64,000 nt of DNA. Source: a bacterium UBP14_UBA6098 (GTDB lineage: Bacteria > UBP14 > UBA6098). Position numbers and translations under genes: made by a program. The first letter of the stretch is position 1. The number at the start of each line of letters is the position of its first letter. Location: the NCBI GenBank assembly GCA_002428525.1, contig DIWU01000013.1, positions 39,600-103,599 on the forward strand, given 5' to 3'. Shown one piece after another: positions 1 through 8,254 of this stretch. The notes under the pieces were generated by a model, which had not been told where the DNA came from, did not search any database, and worked only from the letters and a program-made list of their open reading frames with translations.

Positions 1-562
1 TCAGTTTTTCTGTCTGAGCTTCCTGAACCGCCAAAGTAGCGATCGAGTCCCTCGCGGCTTGGACCTTTTTCTGTGCGGCTCTGGCGACCTCGACCATCTT
101 GTCTTTGAGGGCTCGTTTCTCCTTCTCGAGGGCGGCGATGGCATTATCCTTCGAGCGGCGGTTTTTGCTTAGGTCGGCTATCTTAGTTTCGAGCTCGGCC
201 ATAGTTTTTTCGAGCGAGGTGAGCTGTGCTTGACTCTCTTCGAGCATAAGGGACATCGCCATCGAATTGGCATCGCGACTCGTGAGCTCCTTTTGAAGGC
301 TGTCGGCAAAGACCCGCGCGGTGGTTAACTGCTGGTCGATATGGTATATATTCACTCTGTTCTCCGCGAAGGCGGAATCGACGAGATACCATGCTGTTGC
401 CGCGGCCGCGATCACGAGCACGGCGAAAAGACCGATAGTTACCTTCGAGAGTAACTTTTTTTCCTCGGTTTTGCCGACCGAGGTCGCGATGAATGCGAAC
501 AGGGCGGACAGCAATACCAGCGCGGGTATTATTATCGGCACAAAATCGGTCAGGTTTGGCAT
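1..562 (-). CDS. Membrane-anchored coiled-coil protein, C-terminus cut by window edge
   Basis: I read this frame directly from the reverse strand: it starts at the ATG at 562, preceded by a GGAAGGA ribosome-binding site, and stays open for 187 codons to the left edge. The TCA at 1-3 is not in frame, so the gene continues outside. Residues about 8-28 and 39-60 are two hydrophobic segments (the second ends in AAAATAWYLV). From about residue 85 on, the protein is rich in E, K, Q and A in a heptad-like pattern (LEKTMAELETKIADL), consistent with a long periplasmic or cytoplasmic coiled coil. No known family is recognised. The function is unknown; an envelope-spanning scaffold is possible but this is inference. 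Confidence 0.7.
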   Translation of the reverse strand, partial: MPNLTDFVPIIIPALVLLSALFAFIATSVGKTEEKKLLSKVTIGLFAVLVIAAAATAWYLVDSAFAENRVNIYHIDQQLTTARVFADSLQKELTSRDANSMAMSLMLEESQAQLTSLEKTMAELETKIADLSKNRRSKDNAIAALEKEKRALKDKMVEVARAAQKKVQAARDSIATLAVQEAQTEKL

Positions 563-762
563 ATCAGGCTGATCCTTCCGAAACAAGCTCAAGCGATAGG
601 ACTTAACATAATTAATCCTATCGATTTGTGATTAATATTAAAATTATAGAATGGAGCTGTAATGTCAAGGAAAATAATAATATCGACCGACAATAGCGGG
701 GGAAAAAGGTTCGCCATCTTTGAGAGGTTTGCAGTGCGAACATCGGATCGCTCCGAATTGAT

Positions 763-791
763 TTGACAAACCGATCGGTAGGAGGTATTTT
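763..791 (+). promoter_or_regulatory. Sigma70-type promoter for the HIT/acyltransferase pair
   Basis: TTGACA at 763-768, a 17-base spacer and TATTTT at 786-791 sit just upstream of the ATG at 820. The rest of the gap 563-762 is AT-rich and holds no other convincing gene; it must also contain the divergent promoter of the gene at 1-562, for which I find only TTGACA (668-663) badly spaced (14 bases) from TATAAT (648-643). Confidence 0.6.
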
Positions 792-819
792 ATAAAAATT
801 GACCTTCACGGAGGGAAAA

Positions 820-1302
820 ATGAAGCAACTATGGGCACCATGGCGTATGGAATACATCGCAGAATCCGGGTCGAAGCAGGGGTGTTTCTTTTGTGAGGCA
901 CTTCGGGGCAACGACGATAGGGCCAATCTCGTTCTCGCGAGGCGCGACCGCGCCTTTGTCGTGATGAACCGATATCCCTACGCGAACGGCCATCTGATGA
1001 TCGTCCCGAACAGCCATACCGGCGAGCTTGAAAGGCTATGCCCCGAAGAATACCTCGACCTGAATGCGCTCGTGACCCTCTCGGTGGGGATTCTCAAGAG
1101 GGCGGTTTCCGCTCAGGGCTTTAATATAGGTATAAACCTCGGCGCGGTCGCCGGCGCGGGGGTTGTAGATCATGTGCATATACATATAGTCCCGCGGTGG
1201 CTCGGCGATACGAATTATATGCCGGTCTTCGGGGAGACCAAGGTCATCGGTGAGCATATCCTCGAAACCTACGACAAACTCAAGCCGTATTACGCAAAAT
1301 GA
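820..1302 (+). CDS. HIT-family nucleotide hydrolase/phosphorylase (AP4A phosphorylase-like)
   Basis: 160 residues. The histidine triad is visible as HVHIHIVPRW near residue 114, with the N-terminal MKQLWAPWR and CFFCE segment typical of the bacterial HIT branch that includes diadenosine tetraphosphate phosphorylases. Such enzymes act in the cytosol on dinucleoside polyphosphates or AMP derivatives. The open frame extends upstream to a TTG at 799, but the ATG at 820 is chosen because GGAGGG lies at the right distance and because 799 lies close to the -10 element of a good promoter. The stop overlaps the start of the next gene (ATGATG), so the two are translationally coupled. The exact substrate is not determined. 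Confidence 0.9.
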   Translation: MKQLWAPWRMEYIAESGSKQGCFFCEALRGNDDRANLVLARRDRAFVVMNRYPYANGHLMIVPNSHTGELERLCPEEYLDLNALVTLSVGILKRAVSAQGFNIGINLGAVAGAGVVDHVHIHIVPRWLGDTNYMPVFGETKVIGEHILETYDKLKPYYAK

Positions 1303-2006
1303 TGCGGATCTTAGCTTTTCTGACTACCCTGATTTGCCTGCCCTTGCTGATCGTTGGCTTGTTTTTTGCGTGCATTATTTTAAAGATAGTAGGGTTTTTC
1401 GGCGCGAGCAAACTCGCTGTCGTGAACGAAAAGGTAAATTTTATAATCGGCAGGCTGGCGTTTTACTCGACACTTTCGAGGATTCGAGTTCACGGTTTGG
1501 ATCGGATAGGAGGCATTTCGCCCGTTGTGATTTATTCCAATCACTTGAGCTTTGCGGATATTCCTATTCTTTCGGGTTTCGTCTTGCCCTCGGCTATCTA
1601 TGTCGCGCGGAAGGGGCTAATTCTTTCGCCGCTAATAACAGTGGCCGGTGGGGTTCTCATCGAGCGGAAGAGTAGCAAGAAGGAATTGAAGAATATTCGA
1701 GAGATTGTCGCGAAGATAAAGGCCGGTAGGTCATTTATAATCTTTCCCGAGGGCACACGCTCGCGCGACGGCCGTCTCGGAGAGCTGAAAACCGGCTCGA
1801 TCAAGATCGCCGGGTGGGCGGGTGTGCCGGCGGTGCCGGTCAGGATCGAGGGTTCGCGGAGGCTTCTTCCGAGGGGGGCGTTTCTGCCGAGGCCGACGAG
1901 GGTCGAGGTCTTCATCGGAGACCCGATTTTGACGAGGGACGAGGATGAGATGTTGTCGGGAATAAAGGCCTTTTTGATGGGGAATGTTGACGAGGAATCA
2001 TCTTAA
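1299..2006 (+). CDS. plsC: 1-acylglycerol-3-phosphate O-acyltransferase (PlsC family)
   Basis: About 235 residues. An N-terminal membrane segment (residues 3-34) is followed by the acyltransferase signatures NHLSFAD (HX4D catalytic motif, about residue 81) and FPEGTRS (about residue 149), then a VPAVPVRI segment. The family transfers an acyl chain to lysophosphatidate at the inner membrane. The start overlaps the HIT stop codon; two consecutive ATGs (1299 and 1302) are possible. Substrate chain preference is unknown. The fatty-acid genes plsX, fabH and fabD lie about 40 kb away in the same window, not adjacent. Confidence 0.88.
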   Translation: MMRILAFLTTLICLPLLIVGLFFACIILKIVGFFGASKLAVVNEKVNFIIGRLAFYSTLSRIRVHGLDRIGGISPVVIYSNHLSFADIPILSGFVLPSAIYVARKGLILSPLITVAGGVLIERKSSKKELKNIREIVAKIKAGRSFIIFPEGTRSRDGRLGELKTGSIKIAGWAGVPAVPVRIEGSRRLLPRGAFLPRPTRVEVFIGDPILTRDEDEMLSGIKAFLMGNVDEESS

Positions 2007-2054
2007 AGGAGAATTGGTTTTTCACGAATTGATTTTTTTCACAAAGGAGAGGTC

Positions 2055-3308
2055 TTGGGCAAAACCATAGCGGAAAAGATTCTCGCAAAGAATTGCGGGC
2101 TAAGCTCGGTAGTTCCCGGGCAAATTGTCACCTCGCGGCCGGATATAGTCCTCTCGCACGACAACAGCGCCGCGATAATCGGGCATTTCGAGAAGCTCGG
2201 AGTGGAAAAGGTCAAGTATCCCGATAGAATCGCAATAATCCTCGATCATGTCACACCGGCCGCTACCGAGACCTACGCCGCCGGCCATAAGAAGATACGC
2301 GAGTTCGTCGCGCGGCAGGGGATCGAGCATTTTTACGACATCGGCCGGGGGATATGCCATCAGGTGCTCCCCGAGGAGGGGCTTGCGCTTCCGGGAACAG
2401 TCATCCTCGGCTCGGACAGCCACACCAACTCGCACGGCGCCTTCGGGGCCTTTGCCGCGGGTATCGGTCGAAGCGAGGCGGCGGTGATTTGGGCCACCGG
2501 CGAGCTTTGGCTTCGTGTCCCGGAGAGCTTCAATATAAAGCTTCGCGGCAAGTTCAATAAGTTTATAACTCCTAAAGATTTAGCTCTGAAGATCATGGGC
2601 GGGATCGGCGCCGACGGCGCGATTTATAAATCCGTCGAATACTCCGGTTCGGGGCTTAGGGAACTGGGAGTCTCCGGGCGCTTAGTCCTGTCGAATCTAT
2701 CCGCCGAGATGGGGGCGAAGGCCGGAATATGCGTCCCAGACGAGCAGGTCGTCGAATGGCTGAAGGGCAGGACAGATAAGCCTTTTGAACTTGTCCTTCC
2801 GGATTCGGATGCGATCTACGAGCGCGAGTTCGAGTTCGATCTCGGGGCTGTCGGGGCGATGATCGCCCGTCCGCACACTGTCGATAATGTCGATTCCGCG
2901 GCCAACGCCAGCGATGTCAAAATCGATCAAGTCCTCATCGGAACCTGCACAAACGGCCGATTGGACGACCTCCATGCCGCCCGTGAGATCCTCGAGGGCC
3001 GAAGGATTGCGCGCGGAGTCCGCGTGCTGGTCTTCCCCGCGAGTAGCGAGATCTATATCGCGGCCTCCAACGACGGCACTTTAGCCGCTCTCGCGACCTC
3101 CGGCGCAACGATCATGAACCCCGGTTGCGGGCCGTGCCTCGGCGCGCACGAGGGGGCTATGGCCCCCGGCGAGGTGACGATCTCGACAGCAAACCGCAAC
3201 TTCAAGGGACGTATGGGTTGCCGCGACTCTGAGATTTACCTCGCGAGCCCCTACACCGCCGCGGCCTCCGCGATTACCGGAAGAATCACCGATCCAAGGG
3301 AGCTATAA
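2055..3308 (+). CDS. leuC: Aconitase/isopropylmalate isomerase family, large subunit
   Basis: 417 residues, the short two-subunit type of the aconitase superfamily (LeuC2/HacA-like). Iron-sulfur ligands are visible as GTCTNG near residue 298 and CGPC near 357, and the active-site region GSDSHTNSHGAFG near 120. It hydrates/dehydrates a tricarboxylic or isopropyl acid (2-isopropylmalate, homocitrate, citrate or a methylated citrate). The start is TTG at 2055 with AAGGAGAG six bases upstream. It overlaps the small subunit by one base (TAATG). A dehydrogenase of the matching family is 3 kb downstream (6897), but no isopropylmalate synthase or citrate synthase gene is in the window, so leucine, lysine and TCA roles cannot be separated. 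Confidence 0.85.
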   Translation: MGKTIAEKILAKNCGLSSVVPGQIVTSRPDIVLSHDNSAAIIGHFEKLGVEKVKYPDRIAIILDHVTPAATETYAAGHKKIREFVARQGIEHFYDIGRGICHQVLPEEGLALPGTVILGSDSHTNSHGAFGAFAAGIGRSEAAVIWATGELWLRVPESFNIKLRGKFNKFITPKDLALKIMGGIGADGAIYKSVEYSGSGLRELGVSGRLVLSNLSAEMGAKAGICVPDEQVVEWLKGRTDKPFELVLPDSDAIYEREFEFDLGAVGAMIARPHTVDNVDSAANASDVKIDQVLIGTCTNGRLDDLHAAREILEGRRIARGVRVLVFPASSEIYIAASNDGTLAALATSGATIMNPGCGPCLGAHEGAMAPGEVTISTANRNFKGRMGCRDSEIYLASPYTAAASAITGRITDPREL

Positions 3309-3811
3309 TGATTATCGAAGGAAAAATCTTCAGATACGGCGACGATGTTAACACCGATGTCATCTTCCCGGGGAAATACACCTATGAACCGCTGACCCCC
3401 GAACAGATGGCCGAACACGCCCTCGAGGATTTAGACCCGGACTTCGTGAAGAAAGTCGAGAAGGGCGATGTCATCGTTGCGGGCAAGAATTTCGGATGCG
3501 GTTCGAGCAGGGAACAGGCCGCGGTTGCGATTCGCGCGGCGGGTTGTTCGGCTATTATCGCGCCGAGCTTCGCGCGAATTTTCTACAGAAATTGCCTAAA
3601 CTGCGGCTTATTCGCATTGACAAACGACCAAATCCAAAGTAAAATTAAGACCGGCGATAAAGTGAAGATCGACATCGATAGGGGATTAATCGAGGTCGAA
3701 AGCGGTGTGTTCGAGTTCCCGTCGCCCTCGGAGGATGTCGTGGGTATTCTGTCCGCCGGCGGGCTTATACCCTTCACTCGAAAGAAATTGGAAGAAAAAA
3801 GGGGAATCTAA
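3308..3811 (+). CDS. leuD: Aconitase/isopropylmalate isomerase family, small subunit
   Basis: 167 residues, the swivelling domain partner of the preceding gene. Family signatures visible are DDVNTDVIFPGKY near the N-terminus, the GKNFGCGSSREQA loop near residue 58, and APSFARIFYRNCLNCGL. The length matches the short archaeal/LeuD2 type. The start ATG overlaps the last base of the large-subunit stop, so the two subunits are translated in a coupled way. Substrate is ambiguous as for the large subunit. The next gene (accB-like) begins immediately after the stop. Confidence 0.87.
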   Translation: MIIEGKIFRYGDDVNTDVIFPGKYTYEPLTPEQMAEHALEDLDPDFVKKVEKGDVIVAGKNFGCGSSREQAAVAIRAAGCSAIIAPSFARIFYRNCLNCGLFALTNDQIQSKIKTGDKVKIDIDRGLIEVESGVFEFPSPSEDVVGILSAGGLIPFTRKKLEEKRGI

Positions 3812-4285
3812 TTGAATATTGACAAAGTCAAGGAGATACTCGAACTGGTCGAGAAAAGCCCACTCGAAAACCTCGAGATCGAGGTCAAGGGCTTCGGCGG
3901 AAGGGGAGTTCGGGTTCGAAAGGGACAGCTTTCCACCGAGGTTGTCTCGACGGGTGTAAACTCGCCGAAGAGTATTCAAGCCTCCGAGGGTCAAACGCGG
4001 CTAAGCGCCTCCGATGAGGATTTCCCGCCGCCCTTAGGCGAGGGCATGGTCGAGATCACCTCGCCGATAGTCGGGACATTCTACCGCGCGCCCTCGCCGG
4101 ACTCGCCGCCCTATATCGAGGAGGGGGAGTCGATAGTCGCGGGGCAGGTGGTTTGTATCGTCGAGGCGATGAAGCTGATGAACGAGATTCAGTCCGAGGT
4201 CTCGGGCGTGGTGAAGAAGATCCTCGTTAAAAACGCCCAGCCGGTTGAGTTCGGCCAAGTTCTCTTTATAATAAAAGTCGATTAA
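3812..4285 (+). CDS. accB: Biotin carboxyl carrier protein
   Basis: 157 residues. The N-terminal region resembles AccB (a helix with IDKVKEILELVEKS), there is an acidic/proline-rich linker (residues about 50-80), and the C-terminal biotinyl domain carries the EAMKLMNE biotinylation site near residue 121. It would carry carboxybiotin in acetyl-CoA carboxylase. The start is TTG directly after the leuD stop, preceded by a GGGGAA ribosome-binding site. The partner biotin carboxylase is one gene downstream, separated by a PilT-type ATPase, which is unusual. No carboxyltransferase subunit lies in the window. A role in another biotin enzyme is less likely because no carboxyltransferase domain is fused. 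Confidence 0.9.
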   Translation: MNIDKVKEILELVEKSPLENLEIEVKGFGGRGVRVRKGQLSTEVVSTGVNSPKSIQASEGQTRLSASDEDFPPPLGEGMVEITSPIVGTFYRAPSPDSPPYIEEGESIVAGQVVCIVEAMKLMNEIQSEVSGVVKKILVKNAQPVEFGQVLFIIKVD

Positions 4286-4300
4286 AACGATTGGGTGAAA

Positions 4301-5470
4301 ATGGCAATCGATGTTATTAAGCTCCTTTCCAATATGCCGGCCAAGACCGCCTCGGACCTGCACCTTCGGGTCAATATGCCTCCGATCTACCGAGTTCACG
4401 GCAGGCTTTTGCCGGCGGTTCGCGAGTTTTTAAGCAGAGAGGATATGGAAAACCTCATCCATCGAATCCTGACCGAAAAGCAACGCCAGCGATTCGATGA
4501 GGAATGGGAACTTGATCTCGGCCTGAATATCCCTACCGGAGAGCGTTTCCGTGTGAATATCTACCGCGAAAGGGGAACGCCGGGTATCGCCTTCAGGTTG
4601 ATCAGCAATCAGGTGCCGAATTTCAACGAGCTTAACCTGCCGAAGATCCTTAAAAAGCTCTCGACTCAACCGCGCGGGCTTATTCTCGTCACGGGGGTCA
4701 CAGGCTCCGGAAAATCGACCTCGCTGGCCTCGATGATAGATTATATCAACCGCAATAAGGGCGTGAATATCCTCACGGTCGAGGACCCGATCGAGTATGT
4801 CCACACTAACCGCCGGTCGATAATCGCCCAGCGCGAGATCGGTAGCGATTGCCGCACCTTCGCGATGGGCCTTCGCCAAGCGCTACGACAAGACCCCGAT
4901 GTCATCCTCGTCGGCGAGATCCGCGACGCGGAAACGATGTCTATCGCCCTATCCGCCGCGGATACAGGCCATCTCGTGATGAGCACGCTTCATACCTTGG
5001 ACAGCCTTCAGGCTATTTATCGAATTTTATCATTTTTCCCTCCGCACCAGCACCAAGAGATACGGCATCTTCTGTCGAGCACTCTGCAGGCTGTTATCTC
5101 GCAGAGGCTCGTCCCGCGTTGCGACAAGCCCGGCAGAGTTCCGGCCGTCGAAATCCTGATCGGCACCGGCGCTGTGCGCGAATGCATCGTCGATCCCGCG
5201 AAGACCTCCACGATAAGAGACCTAATCGCCGAGGGCGCGAGCCAATACGGCATGCAGAGCTACGACCAGTCGCTGATGTGGTTCTACCAAAACGAGGCGA
5301 TCTCCCTCGAACTTGCGCTCGAGAACTCGACCAACCCGGACGATTTCAAGTTGCGCGTCGATGGTGTGCTGTCCGGCTCCGACCGCGGATGGGCCGAGTT
5401 CGCCTCGACTCAGAGCGATCTTTCCGACGAGAGCGAAGAGCCCGAGAACAACGAAAAAAAGGCGGAATAG
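4301..5470 (+). CDS. pilT: PilT/PilU-type secretion ATPase
   Basis: About 389 residues. After an N-terminal domain containing ASDLHLR...PPIYRVHGRL, the ATPase core shows Walker A GVTGSGKST (near residue 132), the Asp-box region TVEDPIEYVH, the Walker B/His-box segment DPDVILVGEIRD and TGHLVMSTLHT. This family retracts type IV pili at the inner membrane. The C-terminus is an acidic tail (EEPENNEKKAE). A GTG six bases upstream (4295) is an alternative start. It sits between accB and accC with 6-15-base gaps and with no other pilus gene in the window, so its co-transcription with acetyl-CoA carboxylase genes is odd. Whether it drives a pilus elsewhere in the genome is unknown. Confidence 0.9.
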   Translation: MAIDVIKLLSNMPAKTASDLHLRVNMPPIYRVHGRLLPAVREFLSREDMENLIHRILTEKQRQRFDEEWELDLGLNIPTGERFRVNIYRERGTPGIAFRLISNQVPNFNELNLPKILKKLSTQPRGLILVTGVTGSGKSTSLASMIDYINRNKGVNILTVEDPIEYVHTNRRSIIAQREIGSDCRTFAMGLRQALRQDPDVILVGEIRDAETMSIALSAADTGHLVMSTLHTLDSLQAIYRILSFFPPHQHQEIRHLLSSTLQAVISQRLVPRCDKPGRVPAVEILIGTGAVRECIVDPAKTSTIRDLIAEGASQYGMQSYDQSLMWFYQNEAISLELALENSTNPDDFKLRVDGVLSGSDRGWAEFASTQSDLSDESEEPENNEKKAE

Positions 5471-5476
5471 CCCCCG

Positions 5477-6814
5477 ATGTTGCGGAAAGTATTAGTCGCA
5501 AACCGCGGTGAGATTGCCCTCCGCGTGATTCGAGCCTGCCATGAGCTTGGGATCGCCACTGTCGCGGTCTATTCCACCGCCGATAAATACAGCCTTCCTG
5601 TGCTTTTGGCCAAAGAGTCTATCTGTATCGGCGGCCCGAAACCGAACGAGAGCTATCTCGACTCGCGAAGGATACTTTCCGCGGCGGTTATCAGCAATGC
5701 AGACGCGATTCACCCCGGCTACGGCTTTCTCTCGGAGAATGCCGATTTCGCCGAGAAGTGCGGTGCGCACAATATCAAATTCATCGGCCCGACAGCCGAG
5801 ATGATTCGGAAGATGGGGGACAAGGCCGAGGCGCGCAAGCTGATGAAAGAACTCGGTATTCCGACTGTTCCCGGCTCGGAGGGCCTTGTTACGGACCTCG
5901 AATCCGCCCTCGGGATCGCCTCGGAGATCGGCTATCCGGTCATGATAAAGGCCGCATTCGGCGGCGGCGGAAAGGGTATGCGAATCGCCTTCGAGGAAAA
6001 GGAGCTGAAGGGCTGTTTCTCAATGGCGCGGCTCGAGGCGGAGAACGCCTTCGGAAACGCCGGTGTTTATATCGAAAAATGTGTGATCAATCCGCGGCAT
6101 GTCGAGATTCAGCTCCTCGGAGACGGTCGGGGCGAGGTTATTCACCTCGGCGAACGCGATTGTTCGATTCAACGGAGGCATCAGAAGCTCATCGAGGAAT
6201 CTCCCTCGCCCGCAGTCGATGCCGAAACGAGGAATCGCATCGGGCTTATGGCCGCAAGGGCCGCTTCGGCTATCGAATACGAGGGCGCCGGCACTATCGA
6301 GTTTCTCCTCGATACCTCGGGCAATTTCTATTTCCTCGAGATGAACACCCGAATTCAAGTCGAGCATCCGGTGACCGAGAGCGTTGTCGATATGGATTTA
6401 GTCAAGGAACAGATACTCATCGCCGACGGCCAAGGCCTGCCCCTTGCGCAGAGCGGGGTCGAGCCGCGCGGCCACGCAATCGAATGCCGAATCAACGCCG
6501 AAGACCCGAACAAGGGCTTCGCACCATGCCCGGGGAAGATAACGGTCTTTCACCCGCCCGGCGGCCCGGGAGTTCGAGTCGATACCCACGCATATGCCGA
6601 GTATGAGATCTCGCCCTATTACGATTCGATGATCGCGAAGCTTATCTGCCGGGGAAAAACCCGCGCCGAGGCCCTCGCCAAGATGAGACGCGCCCTCGAC
6701 GAGTTCATCATCGAGGGGATTTCGACGACGATTCAGTTTCATAAAACAGTTCTTTCCGATCCCGATTTTATATCGGGAGACTATAACACCTCCTTCATCG
6801 AGCGCTTCAATTAA
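5477..6814 (+). CDS. accC: Biotin carboxylase (acetyl-CoA carboxylase subunit)
   Basis: 445 residues, full length for AccC. Visible family signatures are [18 protein letters not shown] at the N-terminus, [10 protein letters not shown], the ATP-grasp glycine loop [12 protein letters not shown] near 158, [14 protein letters not shown] near 286, and [14 protein letters not shown]. It carboxylates the biotin of the carrier protein with bicarbonate and ATP. It lies six bases after the pilT-like gene and probably belongs to the same transcript as leuC-leuD-accB. No terminator separates it from the next gene, but the 82-base gap and a fresh strong ribosome-binding site there allow a separate unit. 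Confidence 0.93.
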   Translation: MLRKVLVANRGEIALRVIRACHELGIATVAVYSTADKYSLPVLLAKESICIGGPKPNESYLDSRRILSAAVISNADAIHPGYGFLSENADFAEKCGAHNIKFIGPTAEMIRKMGDKAEARKLMKELGIPTVPGSEGLVTDLESALGIASEIGYPVMIKAAFGGGGKGMRIAFEEKELKGCFSMARLEAENAFGNAGVYIEKCVINPRHVEIQLLGDGRGEVIHLGERDCSIQRRHQKLIEESPSPAVDAETRNRIGLMAARAASAIEYEGAGTIEFLLDTSGNFYFLEMNTRIQVEHPVTESVVDMDLVKEQILIADGQGLPLAQSGVEPRGHAIECRINAEDPNKGFAPCPGKITVFHPPGGPGVRVDTHAYAEYEISPYYDSMIAKLICRGKTRAEALAKMRRALDEFIIEGISTTIQFHKTVLSDPDFISGDYNTSFIERFN

Positions 6815-6896
6815 GATTATTGAACTTTGGCTTTGAAATTGCATAGCTTGAAAGGCTTGCTACAACCGAACCTCAACTTTCTATAAGGAGAATACT

Positions 6897-8015
6897 ATGA
6901 CTAAGAAAATCGCGGTTCTGCCCGGCGATGGCGTGGGCAACGATGTTATGGAGGCGGCGTTTATCGTCCTCGAACAACTTAAACCCGATGTCGATTATGA
7001 ATGGGGCGATATCGGATGGGAGTTCTGGCGTTCGGAGGGCGAGCCCCTTCCGCAACGGACAATCGACCTTCTCAAGCGCACAGACGCTTGTCTTTTCGGC
7101 GCGATTACGAGCAAGCCCAAGGAGGAGTCCGAGGCCGAACTGTTCCCCGAGCTTCGGGGCAAGGGCCTTGTTTATCGCTCCCCGATAGTCCGTCTGCGGC
7201 AGATGTTCGATCTTTATGTCAATTATCGGCCCTGCAAAGCCTACAAGAACAACCCGCTTATCTATAAAGAGGGTATAGACTTACATGTCTTCAGAGAAAA
7301 CACTGAAGACCTCTATTCCGGCGTCGAGTTCTACCCTCTCGCCGACGATCTTCGCGCGAAGATGCTCGAGCACAGCAAGAATATGTCCAGATTCAACTCC
7401 GTTCCGGCCGATGAGATCGCAGTGTCTTGTAGGATATGCACCCGCAAGGGTTGCAACAGAATCGCCCGCGCGGCCTTCGAGTTTGCAAAGGAGCGCGGTT
7501 ATAAATCCGTCGCGGTTGTCGAGAAACCGAATGTTATCCGCGAGACCTCCGGGATGATGGTTCGCGAGGCGCGCAAGGTCGCGGCCGAATTCCCCGGAAT
7601 CGAGCTTTGGGAGACCAATATCGACGCTATGTGTATGTGGCTTCTGAAGAATCCGCTCGACTATAATGTGCTCGTTTCGAGCAATATGTTCGGCGATATT
7701 ATCAGCGATCTTTGCGCCCAGCTCGTCGGGGGCCTCGGTTTCGCGGCCTCGGGAAGCTGGGGCGACGGTTACGCCCTCTTCGAGCCGACTCACGGCAGTG
7801 CGCCGAAATATCACGGCCTCTACAAGGTCAATCCGATAGCGATGATCATCTCGGCCGCGCTGATGCTCGAGTATATCGGCGAAGATGAAAAGGCAAAAGC
7901 CCTCGATAAGGCTATCGCCGAGGTCGTTGCCGACGGCAGGTATCGCACCTACGATATGGGCGGCTCGAACACGAGCCTCGAGATCGGCGAGGCGATCGCC
8001 GCTAAGCTTCGTTAG
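6897..8015 (+). CDS. Isocitrate/isopropylmalate dehydrogenase family enzyme, probably NADP-dependent
   Basis: 372 residues. Family hallmarks: PGDGVGNDV near the N-terminus, RENTEDLYSG, catalytic Lys in VEKPNV, and the acidic metal site SSNMFGDIISD. The cofactor loop reads HGSAPKYHG; Lys-Tyr at these positions is the NADP-type pair in isocitrate dehydrogenases (Asp-Ile is the NAD type), so NADP use is predicted. The substrate loop is SPIVRLR, lacking the Asn of SLNVALR in E. coli isocitrate dehydrogenase and also unlike isopropylmalate dehydrogenase, so the substrate is uncertain (isocitrate, homoisocitrate or isopropylmalate). AAGGAGA precedes the ATG. A strong terminator follows. The nearby two-subunit aconitase-like enzyme is the natural pathway partner. 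Confidence 0.85.
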   Translation: MTKKIAVLPGDGVGNDVMEAAFIVLEQLKPDVDYEWGDIGWEFWRSEGEPLPQRTIDLLKRTDACLFGAITSKPKEESEAELFPELRGKGLVYRSPIVRLRQMFDLYVNYRPCKAYKNNPLIYKEGIDLHVFRENTEDLYSGVEFYPLADDLRAKMLEHSKNMSRFNSVPADEIAVSCRICTRKGCNRIARAAFEFAKERGYKSVAVVEKPNVIRETSGMMVREARKVAAEFPGIELWETNIDAMCMWLLKNPLDYNVLVSSNMFGDIISDLCAQLVGGLGFAASGSWGDGYALFEPTHGSAPKYHGLYKVNPIAMIISAALMLEYIGEDEKAKALDKAIAEVVADGRYRTYDMGGSNTSLEIGEAIAAKLR

Positions 8016-8030
8016 TCAAAAATCGAGTGC

Positions 8031-8060
8031 AAAAAAAGGCGGGTGAATCCCGCCTTTTTT
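8031..8060 (+). terminator. Rho-independent terminator after the dehydrogenase gene
   Basis: A perfect inverted repeat (GGCGGG / CCCGCC, extended by six A-T pairs on each side) with a five-base loop TGAAT and a T-run ends the metabolic run. The flanking A-run would let it act in both directions. Confidence 0.93.
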
Positions 8061-8125
8061 ATTTGATGGAGTTCTGACTCTTAAATCCATTGATCTATTC
8101 GATTATAAAAAAATAAAATATTATA

Positions 8126-8154
8126 TTGACAGGTTTTAAACGGATATGTATGTT
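8126..8154 (+). promoter_or_regulatory. Sigma70-type promoter for the Memo-AMMECR1 / M23 pair
   Basis: TTGACA (8126-8131), 17 bases, TATGTT (8149-8154). The predicted transcript start near 8161 lies downstream of the first possible start codons of the next gene (TTG 8126, ATG 8150), which therefore cannot be used if this promoter is real. The remaining leader, 8161-8254, shows no clear structure. Confidence 0.6.
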
Positions 8155-8254
8155 ATTGAGAAACTTGGTTTTTGGTAAAAAACTTTATATAGGGGGGTTC
8201 TTAAGGCATATTGCGACCGTTTTAGTTGATTCTACCAGCAAGCAAAGGAACGCG

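Noticed and set aside
640..668. A minus-strand promoter for the gene at 1-562 (TTGACA 668-663 with TATAAT 648-643).
   Set aside because: The spacer is only 14 bases, too short for a normal sigma70 promoter; no better pair was found.
8126..8254. Upstream start of the Memo-AMMECR1 gene (TTG 8126 or ATG 8150).
   Set aside because: Both lie within a good -35/-10 promoter, have no ribosome-binding site, and would hide the signal peptide behind about 40 unrelated residues.
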